Of a stretch of 64,000 bases of DNA, positions 9,268 to 17,924 are shown piece after piece. This stretch comes from Fodinibius sp. Rm-B-1B1-1 (GTDB taxonomy: Bacteria > Bacteroidota > Rhodothermia > Balneolales > Balneolaceae). The DNA is taken from NCBI RefSeq assembly GCF_038594945.1, contig NZ_JBCFYD010000002.1:434001-498000 (forward strand), given 5' to 3'. The translations under genes and the position numbers were made by a program. The notes below the pieces were generated by a model that worked only from the letters and a program-made list of their open reading frames with translations, was not told the DNA's origin and did no database searches. How positions within the stretch are numbered: the first letter of the stretch is position 1; each line of letters begins with the position of its first letter.

Positions 9268-12123
9268 ATGAAAACATTGATAAACATATTTGTATTGTTG
9301 TTTCTGTTTGCCGGTATAGCAGAGGCACAGAATTTACCGTTCAGAAACTATTCAATTGAAGACGGATTAAGTGAAGCAGTAGTTAATACTATTGCCCAAG
9401 ATGAGGAGGGGTATCTTTGGATTGGCACGGGCTATGGGTTGAACCGATTTGACGGCATCAATTTTAAAAGCTATTACATCGAGGATGGATTGCTCAATAA
9501 TAGTGTCCAATCGTTGTATCTGGATCGCGAAAATCGTTTTTGGATTGGTACAGATTCGGGCGTAAATATAATTCGAAAGGATAGTATTCATACTATTTCC
9601 AATTTACAGCCCTTGGAGTCGAGTACTATTTTATCTATCTATCAAGATAGTCAAAAGGGGATGTGGTTTACTACGGATGGGGAAGGCGTTTGGCACTGGG
9701 ATCCTCAGAAAAGTCTTACCCAATACCGGGAAGTTCATGGTATAGGTAGTAGTCGGGTACGGGCTGCTGTAGAAGATCAGAAGGGCGTTATGTGGTTTGC
9801 TACGCGTGATGGATTGACCAAGCTTGAGGATGGGAATTTCCGGACGTTTACAACCCGCCATGGTTTGCCTGATAATCGTTTGCGGGATGTGATCTTGACT
9901 GAGGATGGAGAGCTTTGGGTTGCCAGCCGTGGAGGATTATGTCATTTTCAAGATGAACAGTTTAACTGCTTTTCAGAAGACGATGGATTGATGAATAATC
10001 GCATACAATCCATTTCAAAAGATGAGCAGGAAAACCTTTGGCTGGGTACTGAAGAAGGAGTAAGTTATTTCTCGAACGGGCAGTTTAAGAACTATTCTGT
10101 TGAGCAAGGATTGGGAAATAATATGATCCATGCCACATATTATGATAATGAGGGTAACATATGGTTTGGTACTTTTGGAGGTGGAGCCAGTATTTTTCTT
10201 GGCGATTACGTTGAGACATATACAATTGAAGAAGGCCTCCCCAATAATGTAGTTACGTCTATTGCAGAAGATCAACGTGGACAGTTCTGGGTATCAACGT
10301 ATGGAGGTGGTATCTCAAAAATTGGAGAGGATATTGAAACGCTTACTGCCAATGATGGGTTGGTAGATAATAAGGTTTATACGCTTCAAATTGATTCCCG
10401 TGATCGATTATTTGTGGGTACGCGCTGGGGATTGAGTATTTATGAAAATGATTCATTTAAGAATTTTGATGAAACGGAATTGCCTTACCGAAAAATAAGG
10501 GCTGTTTTACCATTAGGGGGTGGGGATGAGTTTTTACTGGGAACATATGGTGAAGGAATTATTGAATTCGCTAATGGTAGATTTATCCAGTTTACCGAGG
10601 AAGATGGGTTGGCAAACAATACGGTAATGTCATTAGAACAAACGGAGGATGGGGTTATTTGGGCGGCGACCTATGGGGGAGTAAGTCGAATACAAGATAC
10701 TACCTTTACGAATTATACTATTGAAGATGGATTGCCTCATAATGGGGTATTAGATGTGTTAGAAGATCAAAATGGGGAGCTTTGGGTGGCCACTTTTGGA
10801 GGTATTGCCCGGTTTGATGGCAAAGGGTTCGAGGCTATCACCGCTGCGGATGGACTACCTGATGAGGTTTGTTACTTTATTGAGCAGGATGAACGTGGTA
10901 TTTTTTGGGTTGGTACAAATGAAGGGGTCGTCCGATTTGATTACCAGGCATATCATGATGGAGACAGTGAACGACAGGTATTTAAGTTGATTACTCGTGA
11001 GCAGGGACTTGCTGCCAATGAAATGAATGCCGGTGCTTCTTTTAAAGATAGTAATGACCGATTATGGTTTGGATCAGTACATGGGGTTTCGGTTTTTGAT
11101 CCTTCTAAAGAAAAAGTGACCAATACTCCTCCCAAAGTGCATATCAATTCAATGTATGTTTCTGGAGAAGAAGTTCCCCTGAAGCCTCAGATAAATATGG
11201 GGAGCGATGTTCATAACATAACATTTTCGTTTATTGGGTTGAGTTTTTCAGCTCCCCATCAGATGAAGTATCAGTACCGGTTAAAAAATTCGGGTGAAGG
11301 ATGGCAGGAAACCATGCAGCGTTCCGTCAGTTATTCGGCCTTGATACCGGGGGATTATACTTTTGAAGTGAAGGCCCAAAATATAGATGGTCAATGGAGT
11401 ACGAATACTGCTCGTGTAGGTTTTACAATACAGGCTCCGTTTTGGCTTCAATGGTGGTTTCTTACGTTGGTAGTATTGGTAGTAATAGGTTTAGTCATAT
11501 TCAGCTATCATTATTATCGGATAAAAAAAATGATGGAAATGGAACGCATGCGCGTACGAATAGCCAGTGATTTGCATGATGATGTGGGCTCAGCACTTAC
11601 CGAAATTGCCCTCCAATCCGATTTTCTGCAAACGATGCAGGTATCGGATAAACTGGAAGAATCACTGAAACAGATTGGGGCCCAGAGTCGAAAAATCGTT
11701 TCCAGTCTCGACGATATTGTGTGGTCTATTGATGCTCGTAATGATACCGTTGGAGATCTTACCGATCGGATGCAAGATTATATAAACAATGTATTACCAA
11801 ATCGGGAAGTTTATTACCATTTTGATGGTGATATGCAACAAAAGTTAGAAGTATCAGTAAAGGAAAATCTATATTTAATTTTCAAGGAAGCTGTTAATAA
11901 TATTGCTAAGCATTCGAATGCGGATCGCGTAGAGGTTACCTTGTCAGCGAATGGGAGTGATGAGACCTTATTGAAGGTAAAGGATAATGGAACTGAAGTT
12001 AAGGGAAATCGAAAAACAGGGCAGGGCTTACAAAATATGCGAATGCGGGCGAAACGAATAGATGCAGAAATTACATTTAATAACAAGAACGGTTTTGAAG
12101 TGTTGGTTGAGAATGGTAATTAG
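9268..12123 (+). CDS. Two-component sensor histidine kinase with periplasmic beta-propeller (Reg_prop/Y_Y_Y)
   Basis: This 951-residue membrane sensor kinase begins with a signal peptide (KTLINIFVLLFLFAGIAEAQ). About a dozen propeller blades follow, marked by repeated EDGLxxN and LWIGT/LWVAT motifs (residues 20-620). A Y_Y_Y domain (about 640-715) precedes a single transmembrane helix (about 725-748). The cytoplasmic part is a HisKA_3 dimerisation domain with the phospho-acceptor His770 in ASDLHDDVGSAL, then a HATPase_c domain with N-box KEAVNNIAKHSN and G-box GQGLQNM. The family usually has a similar layout in Bacteroidota polysaccharide or nutrient sensing. The ATG at 9268 was chosen over an upstream TTG because it starts the signal peptide. 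Its regulator follows 36 nt downstream. The ligand is not apparent from the neighbours. Confidence 0.92.
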   Translation: MKTLINIFVLLFLFAGIAEAQNLPFRNYSIEDGLSEAVVNTIAQDEEGYLWIGTGYGLNRFDGINFKSYYIEDGLLNNSVQSLYLDRENRFWIGTDSGVNIIRKDSIHTISNLQPLESSTILSIYQDSQKGMWFTTDGEGVWHWDPQKSLTQYREVHGIGSSRVRAAVEDQKGVMWFATRDGLTKLEDGNFRTFTTRHGLPDNRLRDVILTEDGELWVASRGGLCHFQDEQFNCFSEDDGLMNNRIQSISKDEQENLWLGTEEGVSYFSNGQFKNYSVEQGLGNNMIHATYYDNEGNIWFGTFGGGASIFLGDYVETYTIEEGLPNNVVTSIAEDQRGQFWVSTYGGGISKIGEDIETLTANDGLVDNKVYTLQIDSRDRLFVGTRWGLSIYENDSFKNFDETELPYRKIRAVLPLGGGDEFLLGTYGEGIIEFANGRFIQFTEEDGLANNTVMSLEQTEDGVIWAATYGGVSRIQDTTFTNYTIEDGLPHNGVLDVLEDQNGELWVATFGGIARFDGKGFEAITAADGLPDEVCYFIEQDERGIFWVGTNEGVVRFDYQAYHDGDSERQVFKLITREQGLAANEMNAGASFKDSNDRLWFGSVHGVSVFDPSKEKVTNTPPKVHINSMYVSGEEVPLKPQINMGSDVHNITFSFIGLSFSAPHQMKYQYRLKNSGEGWQETMQRSVSYSALIPGDYTFEVKAQNIDGQWSTNTARVGFTIQAPFWLQWWFLTLVVLVVIGLVIFSYHYYRIKKMMEMERMRVRIASDLHDDVGSALTEIALQSDFLQTMQVSDKLEESLKQIGAQSRKIVSSLDDIVWSIDARNDTVGDLTDRMQDYINNVLPNREVYYHFDGDMQQKLEVSVKENLYLIFKEAVNNIAKHSNADRVEVTLSANGSDETLLKVKDNGTEVKGNRKTGQGLQNMRMRAKRIDAEITFNNKNGFEVLVENGN

Positions 12124-12159
12124 ATATAAATTATAGCATTAAAATAAGCCCTTATAGCT

Positions 12160-12795
12160 ATGGCTTCGGTAGTTGGTATTGTTGAGGACAATAAAAAAAT
12201 TCGAGATCTGATCCAGCGCTACTTGGATATGCAGGATGAGTTATCGTGTCCTGTCGCGGTCGATTCTGTAGAAGAAATGCTGGATTATCTCGAAGAACAT
12301 AATGCCCCTGATGTTATTTTAATGGATATTCAGCTACCGGGCATGTCTGGTATTAAGGGCATTGGCCTTATCAAAGAAAAGTATGATAATGTGGATATTA
12401 TCATGCTTACGGTGTACCATGATTCTCACAAAATATTTAATGCTCTGCGAGCTGGGGCATCAGGCTATTTACTAAAGCATACCTCATTGCCAGAGATTAA
12501 AGAATCGATACTTAAATTGGTTGATGGTGGTGCGCCTATGTCGCCACAAATAGCACGAAAGGTGATTAATCATTTTCAGGAGAATGCCCCTAAAAAAGAT
12601 TCGGATTCCGACCTCACGCCCCGAGAACACGATATTGTAAATGGACTTGTAGATGGTTTAAGCTACAAAATGATTGCTGATCGCTATGACATTTCTATCG
12701 ATACTGTTCGGGCTCATATCCGTAATATTTACCGTAAGCTCCACGTTAACTCTAAGGCCGAAGTGATTACCAAATCGCTGAAGGGCGAAATCTAA
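12160..12795 (+). CDS. NarL/LuxR-family response regulator
   Basis: This is a 211-residue transcription factor partner of the preceding sensor kinase. The receiver domain (1-120) has the acidic pocket at E9-D10, phospho-acceptor Asp56 in ILMDIQLPG, and the conserved Lys106 in YLLKH. A LuxR-type helix-turn-helix (about 148-208) contains LTPREHDIVNGLVDGLSYK and the recognition helix SIDTVRAHIRNIYRKL. HisKA_3 kinases typically pair with NarL-type regulators, which fits this adjacency. Targets may include the lipoprotein and porin genes downstream, but no operator was identified. Confidence 0.93.
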   Translation: MASVVGIVEDNKKIRDLIQRYLDMQDELSCPVAVDSVEEMLDYLEEHNAPDVILMDIQLPGMSGIKGIGLIKEKYDNVDIIMLTVYHDSHKIFNALRAGASGYLLKHTSLPEIKESILKLVDGGAPMSPQIARKVINHFQENAPKKDSDSDLTPREHDIVNGLVDGLSYKMIADRYDISIDTVRAHIRNIYRKLHVNSKAEVITKSLKGEI

Positions 12796-12915
12796 CATTC
12801 CTTCGCATGAATATGTGATTGAATGCAACGATACTGCTTGATACCATTGTTATAGATAATGACAGAAGCAGGTGATTTCTTCTGCCAAATTTATGGGTAA
12901 AATATGGAGTCTATT

Positions 12916-14196
12916 ATGAAATTTATGAAAGTGTTTGTTATCACCCTGTTAGCGCTTTTCCTCACTGGTTGTTACACCCAGCTGCAGTACAGCCAGACGA
13001 TGAAGAAAATTACGGATAAAGAAACCAATGATACTCCTGCTTATTCGTGGAGTGGAGAAGAACAAGCTGATTCTTCGAAACATACAACGAATGGGGAGGT
13101 AGCAAAGGCTGAGAAGCAAGAAGAGTACATTCCAGTTTACTATAAGGATTATAAATATGCCACTAAATACGGTAATGTTTATAATTTTTATGCTAATGAT
13201 TGGTATGATTTTGATCGGTATCACCCGTACTCTTCGTGGTATCCGTTTGGCTACGATCGATGGGCTTACCACAGCTTTTATGGACGCTGGTATGATCGCC
13301 CCCATTATGGATTCTCTTTTAGTTTAAGTTGGGGATGGCCACATTATCATTACGGGTATTATGATCCTTTCTATGACCCCTATTATGATTACTACTGGCA
13401 CCGATATCACAACCGATATACATATGGCTATTGGAATTACTATGGTAAGTCTGGATATGGGCACGGGTATTATCCCGATAAAAAAGTGAGAGAAGATCGT
13501 AATGTCCGTTATGGGCCGCGTTCTATTGGCACCAATCGCGTTGTAACAGATAGAAATAGATCCGGATCGGTAGATCGGGAGCGAAGTGCTGCAGTGACGA
13601 ATCGAACATCATCAACTGTTAGAACGAGATCTACTGGAACTACCCGAACACGGGGTACTTCGAGAACTACCAGAGTTGATCGATCAAAGAGTGATAACGG
13701 CAATAGTACAGGCCGAAGCCGAACGAGAGGGAATGCTCGCGTAGATGAGGGAAATGTAATAAGTGAATATAATTATCGAAGTCGCGATTACGATTCTGAC
13801 TTGCCGCTTGTTATTGATGAAGACCAGTTAAAACAAATACGATCCCAAGCAAATAGGTCTAATAATCGTGGACTACTAAATCGCTCTCGAAGTAATAATG
13901 ACAGTGATAAATCGACCTTCTTCAATCGGATGCGGTCTTTCTTTGATGGCAATAATGATATCTTCAAAAAAGCAGACGGCAATCGTAGTACATGGAGAAC
14001 ACGTTCTAACTTCCCGACACGAAATCGTGGAACCGTAAATCGTAGTAGCTCGAATAATCGAAGCTCGGTAACACGCAGTAAATCGTCATCAAGTAACTCT
14101 CGATCGCGGGGTAGTAGCTCTTCGTCGTCGCGGAGTAGAAGTGGTGGCAGTAGTTCGGATTCCGATTCCGGTTCAGATCGCAGTCGCGGTAACTAA
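12916..14196 (+). CDS. Low-complexity lipoprotein, Tyr-rich then Ser/Arg-rich
   Basis: This is a predicted lipoprotein of unknown function (about 426 residues). The signal peptide ends in the lipobox LTGC. The mature protein has three compositional zones: a charged N-terminus, an aromatic zone very rich in Tyr, Trp, His and Asp (about 95-190), and a long tail dominated by Ser, Arg, Asn and Thr with SRSRSS-like runs. No enzymatic motif is visible. The ATG at 12916 is preferred over the in-frame ATG at 12904, because GGAG (12906-12909) sits 6 nt in front of it and the hydrophobic segment follows directly. An adhesin, surface-coat or nucleic-acid-binding role is possible from composition, but this is speculative. 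Confidence 0.8.
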   Translation: MKFMKVFVITLLALFLTGCYTQLQYSQTMKKITDKETNDTPAYSWSGEEQADSSKHTTNGEVAKAEKQEEYIPVYYKDYKYATKYGNVYNFYANDWYDFDRYHPYSSWYPFGYDRWAYHSFYGRWYDRPHYGFSFSLSWGWPHYHYGYYDPFYDPYYDYYWHRYHNRYTYGYWNYYGKSGYGHGYYPDKKVREDRNVRYGPRSIGTNRVVTDRNRSGSVDRERSAAVTNRTSSTVRTRSTGTTRTRGTSRTTRVDRSKSDNGNSTGRSRTRGNARVDEGNVISEYNYRSRDYDSDLPLVIDEDQLKQIRSQANRSNNRGLLNRSRSNNDSDKSTFFNRMRSFFDGNNDIFKKADGNRSTWRTRSNFPTRNRGTVNRSSSNNRSSVTRSKSSSSNSRSRGSSSSSSRSRSGGSSSDSDSGSDRSRGN

Positions 14197-14233
14197 CATT
14201 ATATTTCGGTTATAATCCCTTAAATTCAGTTCT

Positions 14234-15724
14234 ATGATTATCAATACCAGAGGTTTGTCAAAGAGTGGCGTTTTTATTCTGTTTATTATTGGAATCTTAT
14301 CCAGTACTATGCAGGCACAAAGTGCTGATGACGTGCTGCGATATAGTCTGGAATATCCCTCCAACGATCCGGTCAGTATTGTGATGCCCGGGATGACAGA
14401 AGCTACGGGATTTGGAGCGTATCAGCAGAACCCGGCTTCTATGGCTCTATTTGATGATAGCTTTCTCTCATTTGGATTGGGTAGCCGTTTTGTAGATGAA
14501 ACGGGTACATACTTGGGTAATACAGCTAATGATTCCGATAATCAGACGGGAGTCAGTGATTTGGGATTTGTCTATAAAGTACCAACAACTCGTGGTAGTT
14601 TAGTGGTTGGGGGAGGATATAGCCAGACCACAGATTTTAATCGCGTGCTTTCAGCATCAGGCAGAAACCAGCAATCAACTATCACCGATTTTTATAATAC
14701 CACAGCAGATGATTCGCTCTTTTTTGCTGCTTTTGATACCTACGCTATTGATTTTGCCACTACGGATAGTTCTTTCTCTGAAACATCATCTATTTTTCGG
14801 ATAGGTTTTCCGCAATTTCCAGGTATCAACCAAGATATAGAGATGACTGAGCGTGGCGCCACGGGAGAGTATTCTCTGTTTTTAGCAACTGAATTCCTTG
14901 AAAACCTATATGTTGGGGGATCAATTGGCTACTATAGTGGCACATATGAGTACCGACGTGATTTTTTAGAATCTGATCGCGAAGATGACTACAGTGCAGC
15001 ATTTATAGATTCTGATGGTGATGGAAATCCTGATACAGATATTGATAATATATTAAGCGAGGATCGGATCGATTCTGAGATAAAAGCGTTTAGTGCTCGA
15101 TTGGGATTGATCTATGAACCTGTGTCCAAGCTAAAAATTGCGGCCAGTTATGCTTTTCCATCCAAGCTATATATTGATGAGCGTTTTAACACCGAGATTA
15201 CCACGACATTCGATAACAGTATTCAATTCTCTGATGATGCGCCCGGCCAGTTTTCGTATTCAATAACTAAGCCTCAGCGCGTTAAAGCCGGCGTATCTTT
15301 CCAAGGGGGGGCGAACCTGACGTTATCCGGATCTGCGGAAGCGGTTAGTTATTCAAATGCAAAAATTGAGTTTGATGAAATTGATTTAAATCCGCTTGAA
15401 AGTGATATCAATTCACAGGTTAAAGCCGCATTTAATGATGTGATCAACCTGCGTGGCGGTTTAGAATATGCTTTTAATGATGATTTTACCGGTCGCTTTG
15501 GGTATGCTTATTATCCCAATCCAAAGCAGGCAGGGAGTGATCGGCAGTTTCTTAGCGGAGGGTTTAGTGCCACGTTAACCAAGGGACTCATTTTTGACTT
15601 TGGACTACAATATAGTTTCTGGGAAGATCAGAATGCATTATATAGTACGCCATCAATTACCGAAACGGTTCAGGAAGATGTTACGCGTCTGCATGTAATG
15701 ACTGGCCTGCGGATGATCCTGTAG
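14234..15724 (+). CDS. FadL/OmpP1-like outer-membrane beta-barrel protein
   Basis: This 496-residue protein has an N-terminal signal peptide (hydrophobic segment about 11-28, AQS cleavage region) and alternating strand patterns through to the C-terminus. The N-terminal region (MPGMTEATGFGAYQQNPASMALFDDS) resembles the NPA-type plug motif of FadL/TodX long-chain hydrophobic substrate channels and PorV-like proteins. The C-terminus (RLHVMTGLRMIL) fits an outer-membrane barrel strand. It is convergent with the 15972-16985 gene and starts 37 nt after the lipoprotein gene, possibly as one transcript. Substrate is not predictable; hydrophobic compounds are usual for the family. Confidence 0.82.
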   Translation: MIINTRGLSKSGVFILFIIGILSSTMQAQSADDVLRYSLEYPSNDPVSIVMPGMTEATGFGAYQQNPASMALFDDSFLSFGLGSRFVDETGTYLGNTANDSDNQTGVSDLGFVYKVPTTRGSLVVGGGYSQTTDFNRVLSASGRNQQSTITDFYNTTADDSLFFAAFDTYAIDFATTDSSFSETSSIFRIGFPQFPGINQDIEMTERGATGEYSLFLATEFLENLYVGGSIGYYSGTYEYRRDFLESDREDDYSAAFIDSDGDGNPDTDIDNILSEDRIDSEIKAFSARLGLIYEPVSKLKIAASYAFPSKLYIDERFNTEITTTFDNSIQFSDDAPGQFSYSITKPQRVKAGVSFQGGANLTLSGSAEAVSYSNAKIEFDEIDLNPLESDINSQVKAAFNDVINLRGGLEYAFNDDFTGRFGYAYYPNPKQAGSDRQFLSGGFSATLTKGLIFDFGLQYSFWEDQNALYSTPSITETVQEDVTRLHVMTGLRMIL

Positions 15725-15808
15725 ATTAACACATCTTGGTTCAGGAGCTGGTTTTTCTTTCCGCAATATAAGGCATGGGATGAGAGAACCGTTAAGTATA
15801 GCGTATAC

Positions 15809-15845
15809 GACATTAGTACGTCTTATCTAAAGACATACTAATGTC
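15809..15845. other. Hairpin-forming inverted repeat between convergent genes
   Basis: GACATTAGTA at 15809-15818 is a perfect inverted copy of TACTAATGTC at 15836-15845, with further pairing of GTC and GAC inside. There is no T-run on either side, so it is not a standard intrinsic terminator. It could still end transcription or stabilise the mRNA 3' end of the porin gene. Confidence 0.5.
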
Positions 15846-15897
15846 ATTTAGCTTGTTGTCATGGGCATAGGCTGAGCCTTTACTTGTAGGGTAATCC

Positions 15898-15922
15898 CAT
15901 TCCGGCACTTAACTCCGGAATG
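15898..15922. other. Second inverted repeat in the same convergent intergenic
   Basis: CATTCCGG (15898-15905) and CCGGAATG (15915-15922) form an 8-bp stem with a 9-nt loop. It lies 50 nt downstream of the 15972-16985 minus-strand stop. No poly-T tract follows. The 247-nt spacer at 15725-15971 holds these two hairpins and no gene. Confidence 0.5.
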
Positions 15923-15971
15923 AGGATGAAAGGTAGGCCGAGAAAGGGTATACAAAAATTGTTATAAAGGT

Positions 15972-16985
15972 CTACTGGATGTTAAACTTGGTCCATACTG
16001 GCAGGTGATCTGAAGTGGTATTGCCATAGTTATCAATATACTCCCGTGGATCATGAATTAAGGTGCTGTTTTGAGCATGCTCATCAAATAATTCATCGCT
16101 GATGGTAATGTGATCAATGATATCTTCATAATTTATGGAAGCCGATTCGCCCGTATCGGATAGTTTCTTTGTTATGACATCAAAGTTGTCGGTATCTTCA
16201 ACAAATTCATCATAAGGTGTTTCTTGGTAAACCTCTTCGCCATCTACCTCTTCATAATAAATGGACTGATCAACATCGTCGTTGTAATCTCCCAGTAAGA
16301 TAATATTGGCATCAGGTTTGTTATCTTGTAAATAATAATAAAGTCCCTCAGCAGCTTTTTGGCGTCGTTTATAGGCTTCGGCATATTCTTCCTCATTATC
16401 ACCATAATTTGCTTTTCCATGAATGACAACTGCGTAGAATTCTTTCGTTGTATTTTCGTACGTATAGTCAAAACGAAAGAATAAAGGCGTACGTCCACTA
16501 GCCCAGTAATATGCCCAATCGTTTTGATATTCTTCTCTCACATTACTGATCGATCCTGCCTCGAGAGAATCAATGGTGTTGGTGTTATATACAAATGCCA
16601 TTTTTTGTTGCTGGCTTACGTGATCAGCTGTAAAACCACTATAACCTTGCATGTATTGAACAATCTCATTCAAAGGTTGCTGGTCGTTAACTTCTTGAAA
16701 GGCAAACAGATCCGCATCCAAAGAGTCAATAACTTCCACTATATTTCTGGTTTGTTGATCTTGGTTTGAGGGGCCAGTGAACCCTGTACCGTAGCCGAGT
16801 AAATTCCAGGTTACTGTTTCAAGCACTCCATCGGGAGGAACCGGATCATTTTGTTCAATTTGTTCTTCCGGCTCTTCTTGTTCTTCATCGGGATCCTCTT
16901 CTGGCTGGTATGGAGTGCCACAAGAAGTCAGTAATAAGGTTATAAGGATTACAAAACTGAATTTGATGGTACGTAACAATTGCAA
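15972..16985 (-). CDS. Endonuclease/exonuclease/phosphatase-fold lipoprotein
   Basis: This 337-residue exported lipoprotein (lipobox LTSC, Cys22) has a strongly acidic Pro/Glu linker at residues 26-50 and a DNase I-like EEP domain after it. Family motifs are visible in order: TVTWNLLG (first strand with Asn), FQEVND (catalytic Glu), VIHGKAN (His), LLGDYNDD (Asp/Asn pair), and SDHLPVW (terminal Asp-His). The substrate could be DNA, a phospholipid or a phosphoester; the fold alone does not decide. Secreted nucleases of this type can supply phosphate or nucleosides. It lies 7 nt after the universal stress protein gene, so co-transcription is likely. Confidence 0.88.
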   Translation of the reverse strand: MQLLRTIKFSFVILITLLLTSCGTPYQPEEDPDEEQEEPEEQIEQNDPVPPDGVLETVTWNLLGYGTGFTGPSNQDQQTRNIVEVIDSLDADLFAFQEVNDQQPLNEIVQYMQGYSGFTADHVSQQQKMAFVYNTNTIDSLEAGSISNVREEYQNDWAYYWASGRTPLFFRFDYTYENTTKEFYAVVIHGKANYGDNEEEYAEAYKRRQKAAEGLYYYLQDNKPDANIILLGDYNDDVDQSIYYEEVDGEEVYQETPYDEFVEDTDNFDVITKKLSDTGESASINYEDIIDHITISDELFDEHAQNSTLIHDPREYIDNYGNTTSDHLPVWTKFNIQ

Positions 16986-16992
16986 GGCTTAT

Positions 16993-17871
16993 CTATTTCG
17001 CTTTGGGGTTTATACTTAAAACGGGGCTCTTAACATACCGAGCAATATTGGCTGTTGTGCTTCCCAGCATCAGGTAATCAATACCAGTACGCCCCACGGT
17101 AGACATGACAATAAGATCATAAGGATGCTCCTGATTATAATTGATAATGGCCTCATGAGCAGTCTCGGAAGAGACAATAACTTTTGTTTGCAGCAAATCG
17201 CCCATTTCATGCATTTCTTCTTTGGCTAAGATTTTTAGCCGTTGCTCGCGAAGTTCTTTCTTTGATTCGTCCGGTGCATCTTGATGCTGGGCATCATAAT
17301 TCATTACGTTAACGAGATCGAGCTTGGCATTGGCTTTTTGGGCAATTTCCATAGCTGTAGCAAAAGCCTCTTTTGAGTGATCAGAAAAATCAGTGGTAAC
17401 CATAATACGATTAAGGTTACTTAGTTCGCGCTCTTGGTTGACAATTAAAACAGGTACGTGGGAGGTACGGATTACTTTTTCGGATACCGAACCCAGAAAA
17501 AATCGCGAAAAGCCGGTCCGACCATGCGTGGTCATGACGATCATATCAAAATCCTCGGCTTCCTCAGCTATAGACTGGGCTGGATTGCCGATTGAAATAA
17601 GTGGATCGGTAAGAAGGGAGGCATCAACTTCTTCGCCAGCTATTTCAGCCAGCCGGTCATGCAGAGCTGTTTCAATTTCATCGAAATCTTCCATTGTAGA
17701 AGCGCCCATTCCAAACATGTAAGGGCCTCCATCAACTTCATTAAGTGGTAAGTACGAATGGAAAGGAGTAATACTACCATCAAATAGTTTGGCCATCTTT
17801 TCAGCTGAATGGAGTGCCTTTGAACCAAGGTCTGAAAAATCGAGTGGCACAAGTATTTTAATGTTATCCAT
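16993..17871 (-). CDS. Tandem universal stress protein (two UspA domains)
   Basis: The product is a 292-residue cytoplasmic protein of two consecutive UspA domains (about 3-147 and 153-290). Each carries the ATP-binding type motif: TTHGRTGFSRFFLGSVSE in the first and STVGRTGIDYLMLGSTT in the second. Tandem UspA proteins bind ATP or AMP and act in stress survival, but no specific reaction is known. It probably heads a two-gene unit with the EEP lipoprotein. The corA gene lies upstream on the same strand, 53 nt away. Confidence 0.93.
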   Translation of the reverse strand: MDNIKILVPLDFSDLGSKALHSAEKMAKLFDGSITPFHSYLPLNEVDGGPYMFGMGASTMEDFDEIETALHDRLAEIAGEEVDASLLTDPLISIGNPAQSIAEEAEDFDMIVMTTHGRTGFSRFFLGSVSEKVIRTSHVPVLIVNQERELSNLNRIMVTTDFSDHSKEAFATAMEIAQKANAKLDLVNVMNYDAQHQDAPDESKKELREQRLKILAKEEMHEMGDLLQTKVIVSSETAHEAIINYNQEHPYDLIVMSTVGRTGIDYLMLGSTTANIARYVKSPVLSINPKAK

Positions 17872-17924
17872 AGTAATGAAGGTTTGATGAAAGGTTATCT
17901 TAAAATACTAAATTATCTCTTTTG

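Noticed and set aside
9300-11000. Tandem DNA repeats in the sensor kinase
   Set aside because: These are divergent protein-level propeller blades, not recent DNA duplications.
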